This document shows, piece by piece, positions 19,108-26,134 of a stretch of 51,466 nucleotides of DNA. The stretch comes from Aeromonas sobria (GTDB taxonomy: Bacteria; Pseudomonadota; Gammaproteobacteria; Enterobacterales; Aeromonadaceae), in contig NZ_CDBW01000015.1 in NCBI RefSeq assembly GCF_000820145.1, positions 1 to 51,466 of the forward strand, read 5' to 3'. The stretch's first letter is position 1. Every line of letters starts with the position of its first letter. A program made the translations under genes and the position numbers. Below the pieces are notes generated by a model. That model searched no databases. It was not told where the DNA came from and saw nothing but the letters and a program-made list of their open reading frames with translations.

Positions 19108-20115
19108 TCATGCTACCTCACAAAGTTGATCCCGGGCCACCGCCAGGGTCACGGCGCTGCCGGTTGCCAGCAGATCGCCAGCCGAACGGTTGAGGCAATC
19201 CACCGTCAACAGCCCCGCCTCGCACTCCACCTGATAGCGGATCACGTTGCCGAGCAGCTGTTGCTGGCGAATGATGCCGGGCAGGCTGGGCTCGCTGCTG
19301 GTCGCTCCGGCGGGCAGCAGGGTGATGGACTCTGGCCGCAGCGCCAGCTTGCCCTGAAAACGGGGGCCGAACAGCGACTTGCCCAGCTCTGCGCCAAGCA
19401 GGTTGTAGTTGCCGATAAAGCTCGCCACAAACTCGCTGGCGGGACGGGTGTAAATCTGCTCCGGCGTACCGCTCTGGACTATGGATCCCTTGTTCATCAG
19501 GAAGATCCGATCCGACATGGTGAGCGCCTCCTCCTGATCGTGGGTCACGAAGATGGTGGTGAGCTCAAGGCGCTGCTGGATTTCGCGGATCTGCTGGCGC
19601 AGGCTGCGGCGGATACGGGCATCCAGCGCCGAGAGCGGCTCGTCCAGCAACAGGATCCTTGGCCGTACCACCAGGGCGCGCGCCAGTGCCACCCGCTGGC
19701 GCTGGCCGCCGGAGAGCTCCCCCGGATAGCGGCGCTCGAAGCCGGTCAGCTCCACCAGCTCCAGCGCCTCTTTCACACTGGCTGCCAGCTCCCGCCCCGG
19801 CTGGGGTTTCATCTTGAGGCCGAAAGCCACGTTGTCCCACACCGTCATGTTGGGGAAGAGCGCATAGCTCTGGAACACCATGCCGATGCCCCGCTTCTGG
19901 GGCGCCTGCCAGGTGATCTCTTCACCGGCCACCCGCACCTGACCGCCATCCACCGGAGTGAGCCCGGCCAGCGCCCTCAGCAGGGTCGATTTGCCGCAGC
20001 CGGAGGGGCCGAGCAGGGTCACCAGCTCCCCCTTGCGGATGCCGAATTCGATCCCCTCGAACACCGGAGTATCGCCGTAGGATTTGTGCAACTGATTGAC
20101 TTCTAAATGAAACAT
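19108..20115 (-). CDS. ABC transporter ATP-binding protein (organophosphate/phosphonate type)
   Basis: This is the ATPase that drives the uptake system encoded upstream. The 335-residue protein has Walker A GPSGCGKST, the Q-loop in MVFQSYALFPNM, the signature LSGGQRQR, Walker B ILLLDEP, the H-loop FVTHDQEEA, and a C-terminal TOBE domain (about 245-335). It belongs to the spermidine/iron/2-aminoethylphosphonate branch of ATPases. Its start lies 6 bp after the second permease gene. The substrate is inferred from neighbours only. Confidence 0.9.
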   Translation of the reverse strand: MFHLEVNQLHKSYGDTPVFEGIEFGIRKGELVTLLGPSGCGKSTLLRALAGLTPVDGGQVRVAGEEITWQAPQKRGIGMVFQSYALFPNMTVWDNVAFGLKMKPQPGRELAASVKEALELVELTGFERRYPGELSGGQRQRVALARALVVRPRILLLDEPLSALDARIRRSLRQQIREIQQRLELTTIFVTHDQEEALTMSDRIFLMNKGSIVQSGTPEQIYTRPASEFVASFIGNYNLLGAELGKSLFGPRFQGKLALRPESITLLPAGATSSEPSLPGIIRQQQLLGNVIRYQVECEAGLLTVDCLNRSAGDLLATGSAVTLAVARDQLCEVA

Positions 20116-20121
20116 CTTGGA

Positions 20122-20898
20122 TCACCGATGAAATCTGTTGGCTGCCCAGGTGAGCAGCAGGGTCAGCAGGAAGTAGCTCATCACCAGCGTACTGGTGAAG
20201 TGGCCCGAGGTGGCGCGCATGTTGTAGAGGTAAACCTGCAGGGTCTCGTAACGGGTGCCCACCAGCATGTTGGCAAACACGAACTCGCCGAGCAGGAAAG
20301 AGAGCGAGAGAAACAACGCCGCCAGCAATCCCTTGCGCAGGCAAGGGATCACCACCAGCAGAAAGGCGCGCCGACTGCTTGCTCCCAGCAGATGGGCGGC
20401 ATCCATCAGATCCCTGAGCGGCACCCCTTGCAGGCTGTTGGCCAGCGCCCGGTACATGAAGGGCAACACCACGGTGAACCAGGTGCCGATCAGGATCCAT
20501 GGCGTGCCGATAATTGGCAGCGGGCCGTCGGCGTAGATCTGCAGCAGCCCCACCGAGGAGACCACCGGCGGCACCGCAAAGGGGAGCAAGATTAGCAGGT
20601 TCATCCAGGGGTCCAGCTTGGGGAAGTAATAGGCCACCACCAGCACGGTCGGCACCAGCACCAAAGTCCCCAGCAGCAGGGTGGCGAAGCAGACCAGCAG
20701 GCTGCGGCCAAACGCCGCAAGAAAGCGCGGGTCGCCCCACAGTTTGAGATACCAGTCGAGGGTGAAGCCATCCGGCAGCAGGGTAGCCCCCCAGCGGGTG
20801 GAGATGGAATAGAGGAAGGTGGCCAGCAGCGGCAGCAGCAGGGTGGCGACCAGCCCACCCAGCACCCACTTGGGCCAGCGCGGCGTCAAATCATGCAT
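20122..20898 (-). CDS. ABC transporter permease 2
   Basis: This encodes a 258-residue inner-membrane subunit with about six hydrophobic segments. The binding-protein-dependent permease (EAA-type) loop is visible at DLMDAAHLLGASSRRAFLLV. The gene overlaps the end of permease 1 by 8 bp and ends 6 bp before the ATPase, which is strong translational coupling. With permease 1 it would form a heterodimeric channel. Confidence 0.9.
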   Translation of the reverse strand: MHDLTPRWPKWVLGGLVATLLLPLLATFLYSISTRWGATLLPDGFTLDWYLKLWGDPRFLAAFGRSLLVCFATLLLGTLVLVPTVLVVAYYFPKLDPWMNLLILLPFAVPPVVSSVGLLQIYADGPLPIIGTPWILIGTWFTVVLPFMYRALANSLQGVPLRDLMDAAHLLGASSRRAFLLVVIPCLRKGLLAALFLSLSFLLGEFVFANMLVGTRYETLQVYLYNMRATSGHFTSTLVMSYFLLTLLLTWAANRFHR

Positions 20899-21790
20899 GG
20901 GATTGCCCCCTGTTCACATAGCTCTTTTTCAGCAGCCACTGGTTGGCGGCCGTCACCACCCCCAGCAGCACCATCAGGATCACCGCCAGCGCCGCGGCCA
21001 TGTTGGGCTCGAGGAAGATATCGCCGGAGACCAGACTGGCCACCCGGATGGTCACCAGATTGAAGTTGCCGGTGGTGAGGGCGTAGGCGGAGGCGTAGGC
21101 CCCCACCGCGTTGGCAAACAGGATGATCAGGGTGCCGAGCAGGGCGGGCGTGAGCACCGGCAGCGCCACGTGCCACACATACTGCCCCTTGCTCGCCCCC
21201 AGCAGCGCCGCAGCCTGCGGCCACTCATCCTGCAGCGCATCGAACGCCGGATAGAGCAGCAGCAGGGCGAGCGGGATCTGGAAATAGGTGTAGATAAGGA
21301 TCAGGCCCGACCCCGAGTAGAGGTTGAAGCCGTCGATCAATCCCCAGGATTTCAGCAGCAGGGTAACCGCGCCGTTGATACCGAGAATGATGATGAAAGC
21401 GAACGCCAGCGGCACCCCACTGAAGTTGCCGGTCATGGTGACAAAGGCCAGCAGCAGCCGCTTGACCCGCTCGCCGCTGTGACGCAGCGCCGCCGCCCCC
21501 AGAGTGCCGATGGCAAGCCCCGCCAGACTGGCGATACCGGCGATACGCAAGGAGTTGCCGAAGGACTGCAGGTAGAAGGGGGAGCTCAGGATCTCCCGAT
21601 AGTAGTCGAGGCCCCAGCCATCGGGGGTCTGAAAGCTGCCCACCAGCACCCACACCATGGGGGCTAGCTGGAACAGGATCATCAACAGGACAAACGGCAG
21701 CAGCACCAGCGCGGGCAACCAGTGGCGGCGCACCTTGTGCTTGGTTGCCACAGGTTGATCCGCGAGGATCTCGGTGGTTGCAGGCATCAT
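20891..21790 (-). CDS. ABC transporter permease 1
   Basis: This encodes a 299-residue inner-membrane subunit with about six to seven hydrophobic segments, the first at about 26-50. The EAA-type loop that contacts the ATPase is visible as WPQAAALLGASKGQYVWHV. Its start codon overlaps the stop of the hydrolase gene by one base (TGATG) and its end overlaps permease 2. A second ATG follows directly, so the exact start is uncertain by one codon. Confidence 0.9.
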   Translation of the reverse strand: MMPATTEILADQPVATKHKVRRHWLPALVLLPFVLLMILFQLAPMVWVLVGSFQTPDGWGLDYYREILSSPFYLQSFGNSLRIAGIASLAGLAIGTLGAAALRHSGERVKRLLLAFVTMTGNFSGVPLAFAFIIILGINGAVTLLLKSWGLIDGFNLYSGSGLILIYTYFQIPLALLLLYPAFDALQDEWPQAAALLGASKGQYVWHVALPVLTPALLGTLIILFANAVGAYASAYALTTGNFNLVTIRVASLVSGDIFLEPNMAAALAVILMVLLGVVTAANQWLLKKSYVNRGQSHA

Positions 21791-22623
21791 CAGTGCACCT
21801 CACGCATAAAGGCCGCCTTGAGCAGCGGTGGCACTGCCGGCTTGTCGTGGGGAATGCCCAGCAAGTCGGCCATCAGGGCGCAGAGCTGGGTCTGGGCGAT
21901 CACCACGCCGTCCGGCCAATGCTCGATAAAGGCATCGCCAAACAGCCAGAGCGGCACGGTACGTTCTTCAGGCAGGGTGCCGCCGTGGCTCAGGTCGTTG
22001 TTCATGCCGTGATCCGAGGTGATCACCACCTGATACCCCTCCGCCAGCCACTGGGGCAGCAGATCGGCCAGCAGGCTGTCCATCCGGCGCGCCTGATTGC
22101 GGTACTGGCGCGAATCGAGGCCAAACTGGTGGCCAGCGTCATCCACCCCCATCGGGTGGATCAGCAGAAAATCGGGGTCGTACTGGCTGCGCAACCACTC
22201 GCCATCCATCAGCAGATGGCTGTCGGGATAGTTGTCATCCCAGTAGAAGCAGCCGTGCTGGATGGGCAGTTGCTCGTCATGGGTATAGCGATCCCGCGCA
22301 GCCAGCCAGGGGCTGCGGTTATAGAGTTCGCTCACCCAGTAGTAGGCCGCTGCCGCCGTGCGTTTACCCGCGGCGCGGGCCAGATGGAAGATGGCGTCGT
22401 GCTGGCTCAAGCGACTCACCCCGTTGTGGGTGATGCCGCTTACCACCGGCGGCACGCCGGTCAGGATGCACTCGTAGAGAGGCCGGGAGAGAGACGGCAG
22501 GGCAGCATTCAGGGTCGTATGCAGGCCCCGCCCCGCCTCCACCATGCCACCGAGGTAGCCCATGGTGTGGGCTACCTCGGCTGCCAGACCATCCACAAGT
22601 ACCACTATCACCTTGTGTTGCAC
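21790..22623 (-). CDS. Alkaline-phosphatase-superfamily hydrolase (NPP/phosphonoacetate-hydrolase-like)
   Basis: This encodes a 277-residue metal-dependent hydrolase without a signal peptide, so it acts in the cytoplasm. The two-zinc site is visible: Asp11 in VLVDG, HPMGVDDAGH (Asp and His) and VITSDHGM (Asp and His). The nucleophile region is ALPSLSRPLYECILTGVPP, where the usual Thr of nucleotide pyrophosphatases and phosphonoacetate hydrolase is Ser46. It is shorter than those enzymes (about 400 residues), so the inserts that select substrate are reduced. It sits inside an ABC uptake operon 9 bp after the binding-protein gene, which suggests it cleaves the imported phosphodiester, phosphomonoester or phosphonate. 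Confidence 0.85.
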   Translation of the reverse strand: MQHKVIVVLVDGLAAEVAHTMGYLGGMVEAGRGLHTTLNAALPSLSRPLYECILTGVPPVVSGITHNGVSRLSQHDAIFHLARAAGKRTAAAAYYWVSELYNRSPWLAARDRYTHDEQLPIQHGCFYWDDNYPDSHLLMDGEWLRSQYDPDFLLIHPMGVDDAGHQFGLDSRQYRNQARRMDSLLADLLPQWLAEGYQVVITSDHGMNNDLSHGGTLPEERTVPLWLFGDAFIEHWPDGVVIAQTQLCALMADLLGIPHDKPAVPPLLKAAFMREVH

Positions 22624-22632
22624 TGGATTCCC

Positions 22633-23697
22633 TTACTGCATGTTGATCATGACGGTTTCTTGCCACTGGCGCGGCAGGGCCTTGGAACTCTGCTCCCAGG
22701 CGGCATGGTCGCTGACCGGCTTGGCATTGGTATACTGCTCGGCTGGCAGCAGCTTGGCCTTGACGTCATCCGGCAGGGTCACGTTGCTGCGGATGGGGCG
22801 GGCGTAGCCACGGGCCAGGTTGATTTGACCGGCATCGGAGAGGATGTATTCACGGGCCAGCTTGGCGGCGTTGGGGTTCTTGGCCCACTTGTTGATGATG
22901 GTGGTGTAACCGGCGATGACGGAGCCGTCGCTCGGGATCACCACCTCAAACTTCTTGGGGTCGATCTGGTCGCGGTAGTTGAGGGCGTTGAAGTCCCACA
23001 ACACCCCCACTTCCACCTCGCCCTTCTCGATGTTGGCGATGGTCGGGTCATTCAGCGACAGACGACCCTGCTTGGCCAGCTTGCCGAACAGATCCAGCGC
23101 GGGCTTGAGGTTCTTCTCGCTGCCACCGGTGGCATAGGCCGCCGCCAGCACGCCGTTGTTGGCCTGAGAGGCCACGCCCACATCACCCAAGGTCACCTTG
23201 TAGTCGCCACCCAGCAGGGATTGCCAGCTGGTGGGGGCCGCCTTGACCAGATCCTTGTTGATCAGGAAAGCGATGGTGCCGGTATAGGCCAACATCCAGT
23301 GACCGTCCGCATCCTTGGCCCAGTTGGGAATATCGGCCCAGGTGGAGGGTTTGTAGGGCTGGGTGACTCCCTGCTTGACCGCCACCGGACCGAAGGCGCC
23401 GCCCACGTCGCCGATATCGGCGGTGGCGTTGGCCTTCTCGGCGGCAAACTTGGCGATCTCCTGCGCCGAGCTCATGTCGGTATCCTGATGCTTGATGCCG
23501 TAGATGCTGCCCAGCTGCTGCCAGGTATCCTTCCAGTTGGCCCAGCTGTCGGGCATGCCGATACTGCTGAGCTGCCCTTCACCACGGGCGGCCTTCTCAA
23601 GATCCGCAATATTCTCGGCGGCATAGCTATTTGTGGCAAACAACGGTTGGCTGATGGCCACCAGGGCCAGTGCACTTGCGATCACGCTTTTCATCAT
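22633..23697 (-). CDS. Periplasmic binding protein of the organophosphate/phosphonate ABC system
   Basis: This encodes a 354-residue exported protein with a signal peptide that ends near FATNSYA. It is the first gene of the six-gene minus-strand operon. The fold is that of family-1/8 extracellular binding proteins related to Fe3+, spermidine and 2-aminoethylphosphonate receptors. Recognisable segments are ADIGDVGGAFGP, AYTGTIAFLINKDLV, PTSWQSLL, GVLWDFNAL and the C-terminal AREYILSDAGQINLARGYARP. The ligand cannot be read from the sequence. It should capture the solute for the two permeases, and it is probably regulated from the palindrome at 23774-23816. Confidence 0.88.
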   Translation of the reverse strand: MMKSVIASALALVAISQPLFATNSYAAENIADLEKAARGEGQLSSIGMPDSWANWKDTWQQLGSIYGIKHQDTDMSSAQEIAKFAAEKANATADIGDVGGAFGPVAVKQGVTQPYKPSTWADIPNWAKDADGHWMLAYTGTIAFLINKDLVKAAPTSWQSLLGGDYKVTLGDVGVASQANNGVLAAAYATGGSEKNLKPALDLFGKLAKQGRLSLNDPTIANIEKGEVEVGVLWDFNALNYRDQIDPKKFEVVIPSDGSVIAGYTTIINKWAKNPNAAKLAREYILSDAGQINLARGYARPIRSNVTLPDDVKAKLLPAEQYTNAKPVSDHAAWEQSSKALPRQWQETVMINMQ

Positions 23698-23773
23698 CCC
23701 ATCCCTCTGGACTAGGTCAGTTAAGGTTCGAGAGGGATGCTAGAGGGGAAATATGACGGTCGCGGGGCGCTTT

Positions 23774-23816
23774 GATGGCAGTTTGATGACAATTGCCCTG
23801 TCATGTCGCTGTCATC
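23774..23816. promoter_or_regulatory. Two-tier palindromic operator, probable GntR/UTRA site
   Basis: Inner half-sites GATGACA (23785-23791) and TGTCATG (23799-23805) and outer half-sites GATGGCA (23774-23780) and TGTCATC (23810-23816) share one centre at 23795. Inner and outer sites are 11 bp apart, about one helical turn. The element lies in the 216-bp space between the ABC operon and its divergent GntR gene. Confidence 0.65.
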
Positions 23817-23913
23817 CACAGCGGTTACAACTCTGAACCAGAGTGAGGCTGGACTATTCCAGTAAGGGATTGGCCAGCCACCCGCCTTCTGAATAAGCAA
23901 CAGGGATAAGAGT

Positions 23914-24723
23914 GTGACTGAGCCGAGATTGAGCGAGCAGATATTGAACGAACAGAGCATGGCCGATGGCCGATCCTCCTCCAAGTGCGAACAGATTTGC
24001 CAGACCCTGCGCCGCTATATCGGCAGCGGCCAGCTGGGGGCCGGGCAGCAGTTGCCCGCCGAACGGGCGCTCAGCGAGCGCTTCGCCACTACCCGCATCA
24101 CCATCAAGGAGGCGCTCTCCAGCCTCGAAGCGGATGGCCTTATCTACCGGGCCGAGCGGCGCGGCTGGTTTGTGGCGCCGCCCCGCCTCACCTACGATCC
24201 CGCCATCCATACCCATTTTCACCAGTGGATCGGCGAGCAGCAGCGCACCGCCGAAACCCGGGTGCTGGCCCACGGCAGCGAGCTTGCCAGCAGCGAACTG
24301 TGCCGCTGGATGGGACTTGCTCCCTTTACCCCGCTCTACGAAATCCGCCGCCAGCGGCTGATCGACGGCCGCCCCGTGCTGCACGTCAGCCACCACCTGC
24401 TGGCCAGCCGCTTTCCCGATATCGCCAGCGCGCCGCTGGCTAGCTCCCTCACCGAGCTCTACCAACAGCGTTATGGCATAGGCCAGGGTGGCGCCAGCCT
24501 AGAGATCACCCCCTCGGCGGCGCGGGGCGCCATCGCCCGCGCCCTCAATCTGGCGGAGGGGAGCGCGGTGCTAAGGCTGGTGCGGGTCAACTACGACGAG
24601 CGAGGCGGTCTGGTGGATTGCGATATCGAACACTGGCGACCGGACGCGCTCCGTATCTGCCTCGATACGCGAGCATTGCAGCCGCTCGCAGGCAAGCTGC
24701 AACAAACCCGGGTCGCCGATTAG
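23914..24723 (+). CDS. GntR-family regulator with UTRA domain
   Basis: This is a probable local regulator of the divergent ABC/hydrolase operon. A GTG start at 23914 follows AGGGA; an ATG at 23959 is the alternative. The 269-residue product has a winged helix-turn-helix (about 25-95) with the GntR signature LPAERALSERFATTRITIKE, and a UTRA effector domain (about 110-265) with PLYEIRRQRLIDGRPVLHVS. Some UTRA regulators respond to phosphonates, sugars or amino-acid derivatives. The 3' end is duplicated in frame just beyond the stop (24759-24814), so the C-terminus may have been altered recently. Confidence 0.88.
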   Translation: MTEPRLSEQILNEQSMADGRSSSKCEQICQTLRRYIGSGQLGAGQQLPAERALSERFATTRITIKEALSSLEADGLIYRAERRGWFVAPPRLTYDPAIHTHFHQWIGEQQRTAETRVLAHGSELASSELCRWMGLAPFTPLYEIRRQRLIDGRPVLHVSHHLLASRFPDIASAPLASSLTELYQQRYGIGQGGASLEITPSAARGAIARALNLAEGSAVLRLVRVNYDERGGLVDCDIEHWRPDALRICLDTRALQPLAGKLQQTRVAD

Positions 24724-24814
24724 GGAATATCCAGAGCACTGTCGAGCACAGTGGCGATCCGTATCTGCCTCGATACCCGAGCGCTGCAACCGGTCGCAAG
24801 CAGATCGCAGACCT
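24651..24814 (+). repeat. In-frame direct duplication of the GntR gene 3' end
   Basis: CCGTATCTGCCTCGATAC occurs at 24651 and again at 24759, a 108-bp period. Similarity continues for about 55 bases on the right and weakly for about 20 on the left. The second copy lies past the TAG stop (24721-24723) and, read in the same frame, encodes RICLDTRALQP again before a TAA. Confidence 0.8.
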
Positions 24815-24871
24815 TTCAACCCACTGAATAACCAGACGCCAACACGGCAGATCCCGCAGGATCCGCCGGGA

Positions 24872-25636
24872 TCAGTTGTCGATATTGGGGATCAGGTCGT
24901 CGAAGCTCTGGTAGCCACAGTCGGCCAGTTGCAGCGACATGGTGTAGGTCTTGGCATGCTCCCGCTGGCCAATGGCGGGGCGGTTGAGCTTGAGCTCCTG
25001 ATGCCAGTACTCCTTCATCCGGTCGATCAGCGCCATCGCCTCCCCCTCGTTGAGGTGCAACTGGCAGAGCGCCATATAGTTATTCGACTTGTGCATGTTC
25101 TCCACCAGATACTCCCCCAGCACCGACATCGCCTGCCGTGCCTGCTGGCGGGCGAAACGGCTGTGCTGCTCGAAGCTGATCCGCTCGCTGATCAGGAAGT
25201 GGTAACTGTTGTCGATTCCGAGCTGCAAAATGCCAAGCTTCTCCAGCTTGCGCAGGTAGAGGTAGCAGGAGGCGTCGGTCAGGCTGTACTCCCGCTTGAG
25301 ATCGATCAGCGTCTTGTCGCGCCAGAAGATATTGGCGAGAAAGGCGTAGAGCCCCGGCTCGTTGTGAAACGCCTCGTCCTGCTCCTGGGTGAAGACGGCG
25401 CGGCGGCTCTGGGCATCCTGAGTGCGATCCAGCAGCTCCTCGAACGACAGCCCCACCAGATGGCAGATCTCCAGCAGGGTATCGAACGGCAGGGAAGGCT
25501 TGTTCATCATCCGTTTCACGGTAGCGATGGAGACGCCCATCGCCTCCGCCAGGGTCTGATAGCGGATCCCCTTGTCGGTCAGGGTCTTCTTCAGGGTGTC
25601 GAGAATATTGTTGGCCAGGGTCTGGCTGTAAGTCAT
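24872..25636 (-). CDS. XRE-type helix-turn-helix regulator
   Basis: This encodes a 254-residue protein with an N-terminal Cro/CI-type helix-turn-helix (about 18-75): IRYQTLAEAMGVSIATVKRM, then LPFDTLLEICHLVGLSFEEL. The following 180 residues are helical and contain a possible second winged helix (LKREYSLTDASCYLYLRKLE). I do not recognise the C-terminal domain. The gene stands alone. Its upstream region (25637-26091) is AT-richer and carries the orphan hairpins. The target is unknown. Confidence 0.8.
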   Translation of the reverse strand: MTYSQTLANNILDTLKKTLTDKGIRYQTLAEAMGVSIATVKRMMNKPSLPFDTLLEICHLVGLSFEELLDRTQDAQSRRAVFTQEQDEAFHNEPGLYAFLANIFWRDKTLIDLKREYSLTDASCYLYLRKLEKLGILQLGIDNSYHFLISERISFEQHSRFARQQARQAMSVLGEYLVENMHKSNNYMALCQLHLNEGEAMALIDRMKEYWHQELKLNRPAIGQREHAKTYTMSLQLADCGYQSFDDLIPNIDN

Positions 25637-25944
25637 GCCACTATTCCTTGTTATCGCACTTTCATTGCATGGTTATGCCGAGTCAGCTTCTGACCTTTTT
25701 TTACCTTCAAGGCTCAGATATTGACACCGAAAAAACACCCCAGAGAAAAAACCGCTTAGAACGCCCATCAGGACAGACCAGTTAAGCAGCGAGGTCGCAA
25801 AATCTGACACCAGACAGTGCATATCTTTCAACCCGCAAACATTTTGCTAGTGCTGCATAGAACATCGCGCATAATCGAAACGTATCGAATTCAAGACCCT
25901 TCCTGGTTGAGAAATCGATTGTTTGCTTCCAAATTTTTGTTTTT
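25637..25944. other. Intergenic region upstream of the XRE-type regulator
   Basis: This is AT-rich non-coding sequence. The reading frames crossing it are not convincing. A TTGACA at 25721 has no good -10 at proper spacing, and CATAAT at 25870-25875 has no good -35. Two plus-strand hairpins follow at 25945 and 25978 with no plus-strand gene ahead of them. Confidence 0.5.
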
Positions 25945-25961
25945 AAACCGCAAGGTTTTTT
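25945..25961 (+). terminator. Small hairpin with GCAA loop and T run
   Basis: AAACC (25945-25949) and GGTTT (25954-25958) close a GCAA tetraloop, and T residues follow. It lies 20 bases before a stronger terminator on the same strand. Confidence 0.4.
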
Positions 25962-25977
25962 CTCTTTCCTGGCATTG

Positions 25978-26003
25978 GGCGGCGCTGATAGCACCGCCTT
26001 TTT
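25978..26003 (+). terminator. Orphan plus-strand terminator, possible small-RNA 3' end
   Basis: GGCGGCGCT (25978-25986) pairs with AGCACCGCC (25990-25998) around GAT with one mismatch, followed by TTTTT. No plus-strand gene ends here; the nearest, the GntR gene, stops more than 1.2 kb upstream. It may end an unannotated small RNA starting around 25,850-25,880. Confidence 0.55.
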
Positions 26004-26084
26004 CTTTTGCCCGCATCCGGCGATAAAAGCAACAACAGACCCCTCACCCATCGATATAACCGCCATTACAACCCGATATCGGGC

Positions 26085-26116
26085 ACAAAAAAAGCGTCTG
26101 CCGGTGGCAGACGCTT
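26085..26116 (-). terminator. Rho-independent terminator of the DcuC-type gene
   Basis: On the minus strand a perfect 11-bp stem (26092-26102 with 26106-26116) is followed by a run of T residues, 19 bases past the stop. Confidence 0.93.
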
Positions 26117-26134
26117 GCATCCCGTTTTCAGCAA

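Noticed and set aside
21745..23715. A 656-residue plus-strand frame opposite the binding protein and hydrolase genes
   Set aside because: Antisense shadow of two recognisable genes in high-GC sequence.
18415..24723. Naming the ABC operon phnSTUV
   Set aside because: No phnW or phnX nearby and the ligand is unknown; the extra hydrolase and HAD genes do not fit the described operon.
25721..25749. TTGACA as the -35 of a promoter for the candidate small RNA
   Set aside because: No acceptable -10 at 16-18 bp spacing.
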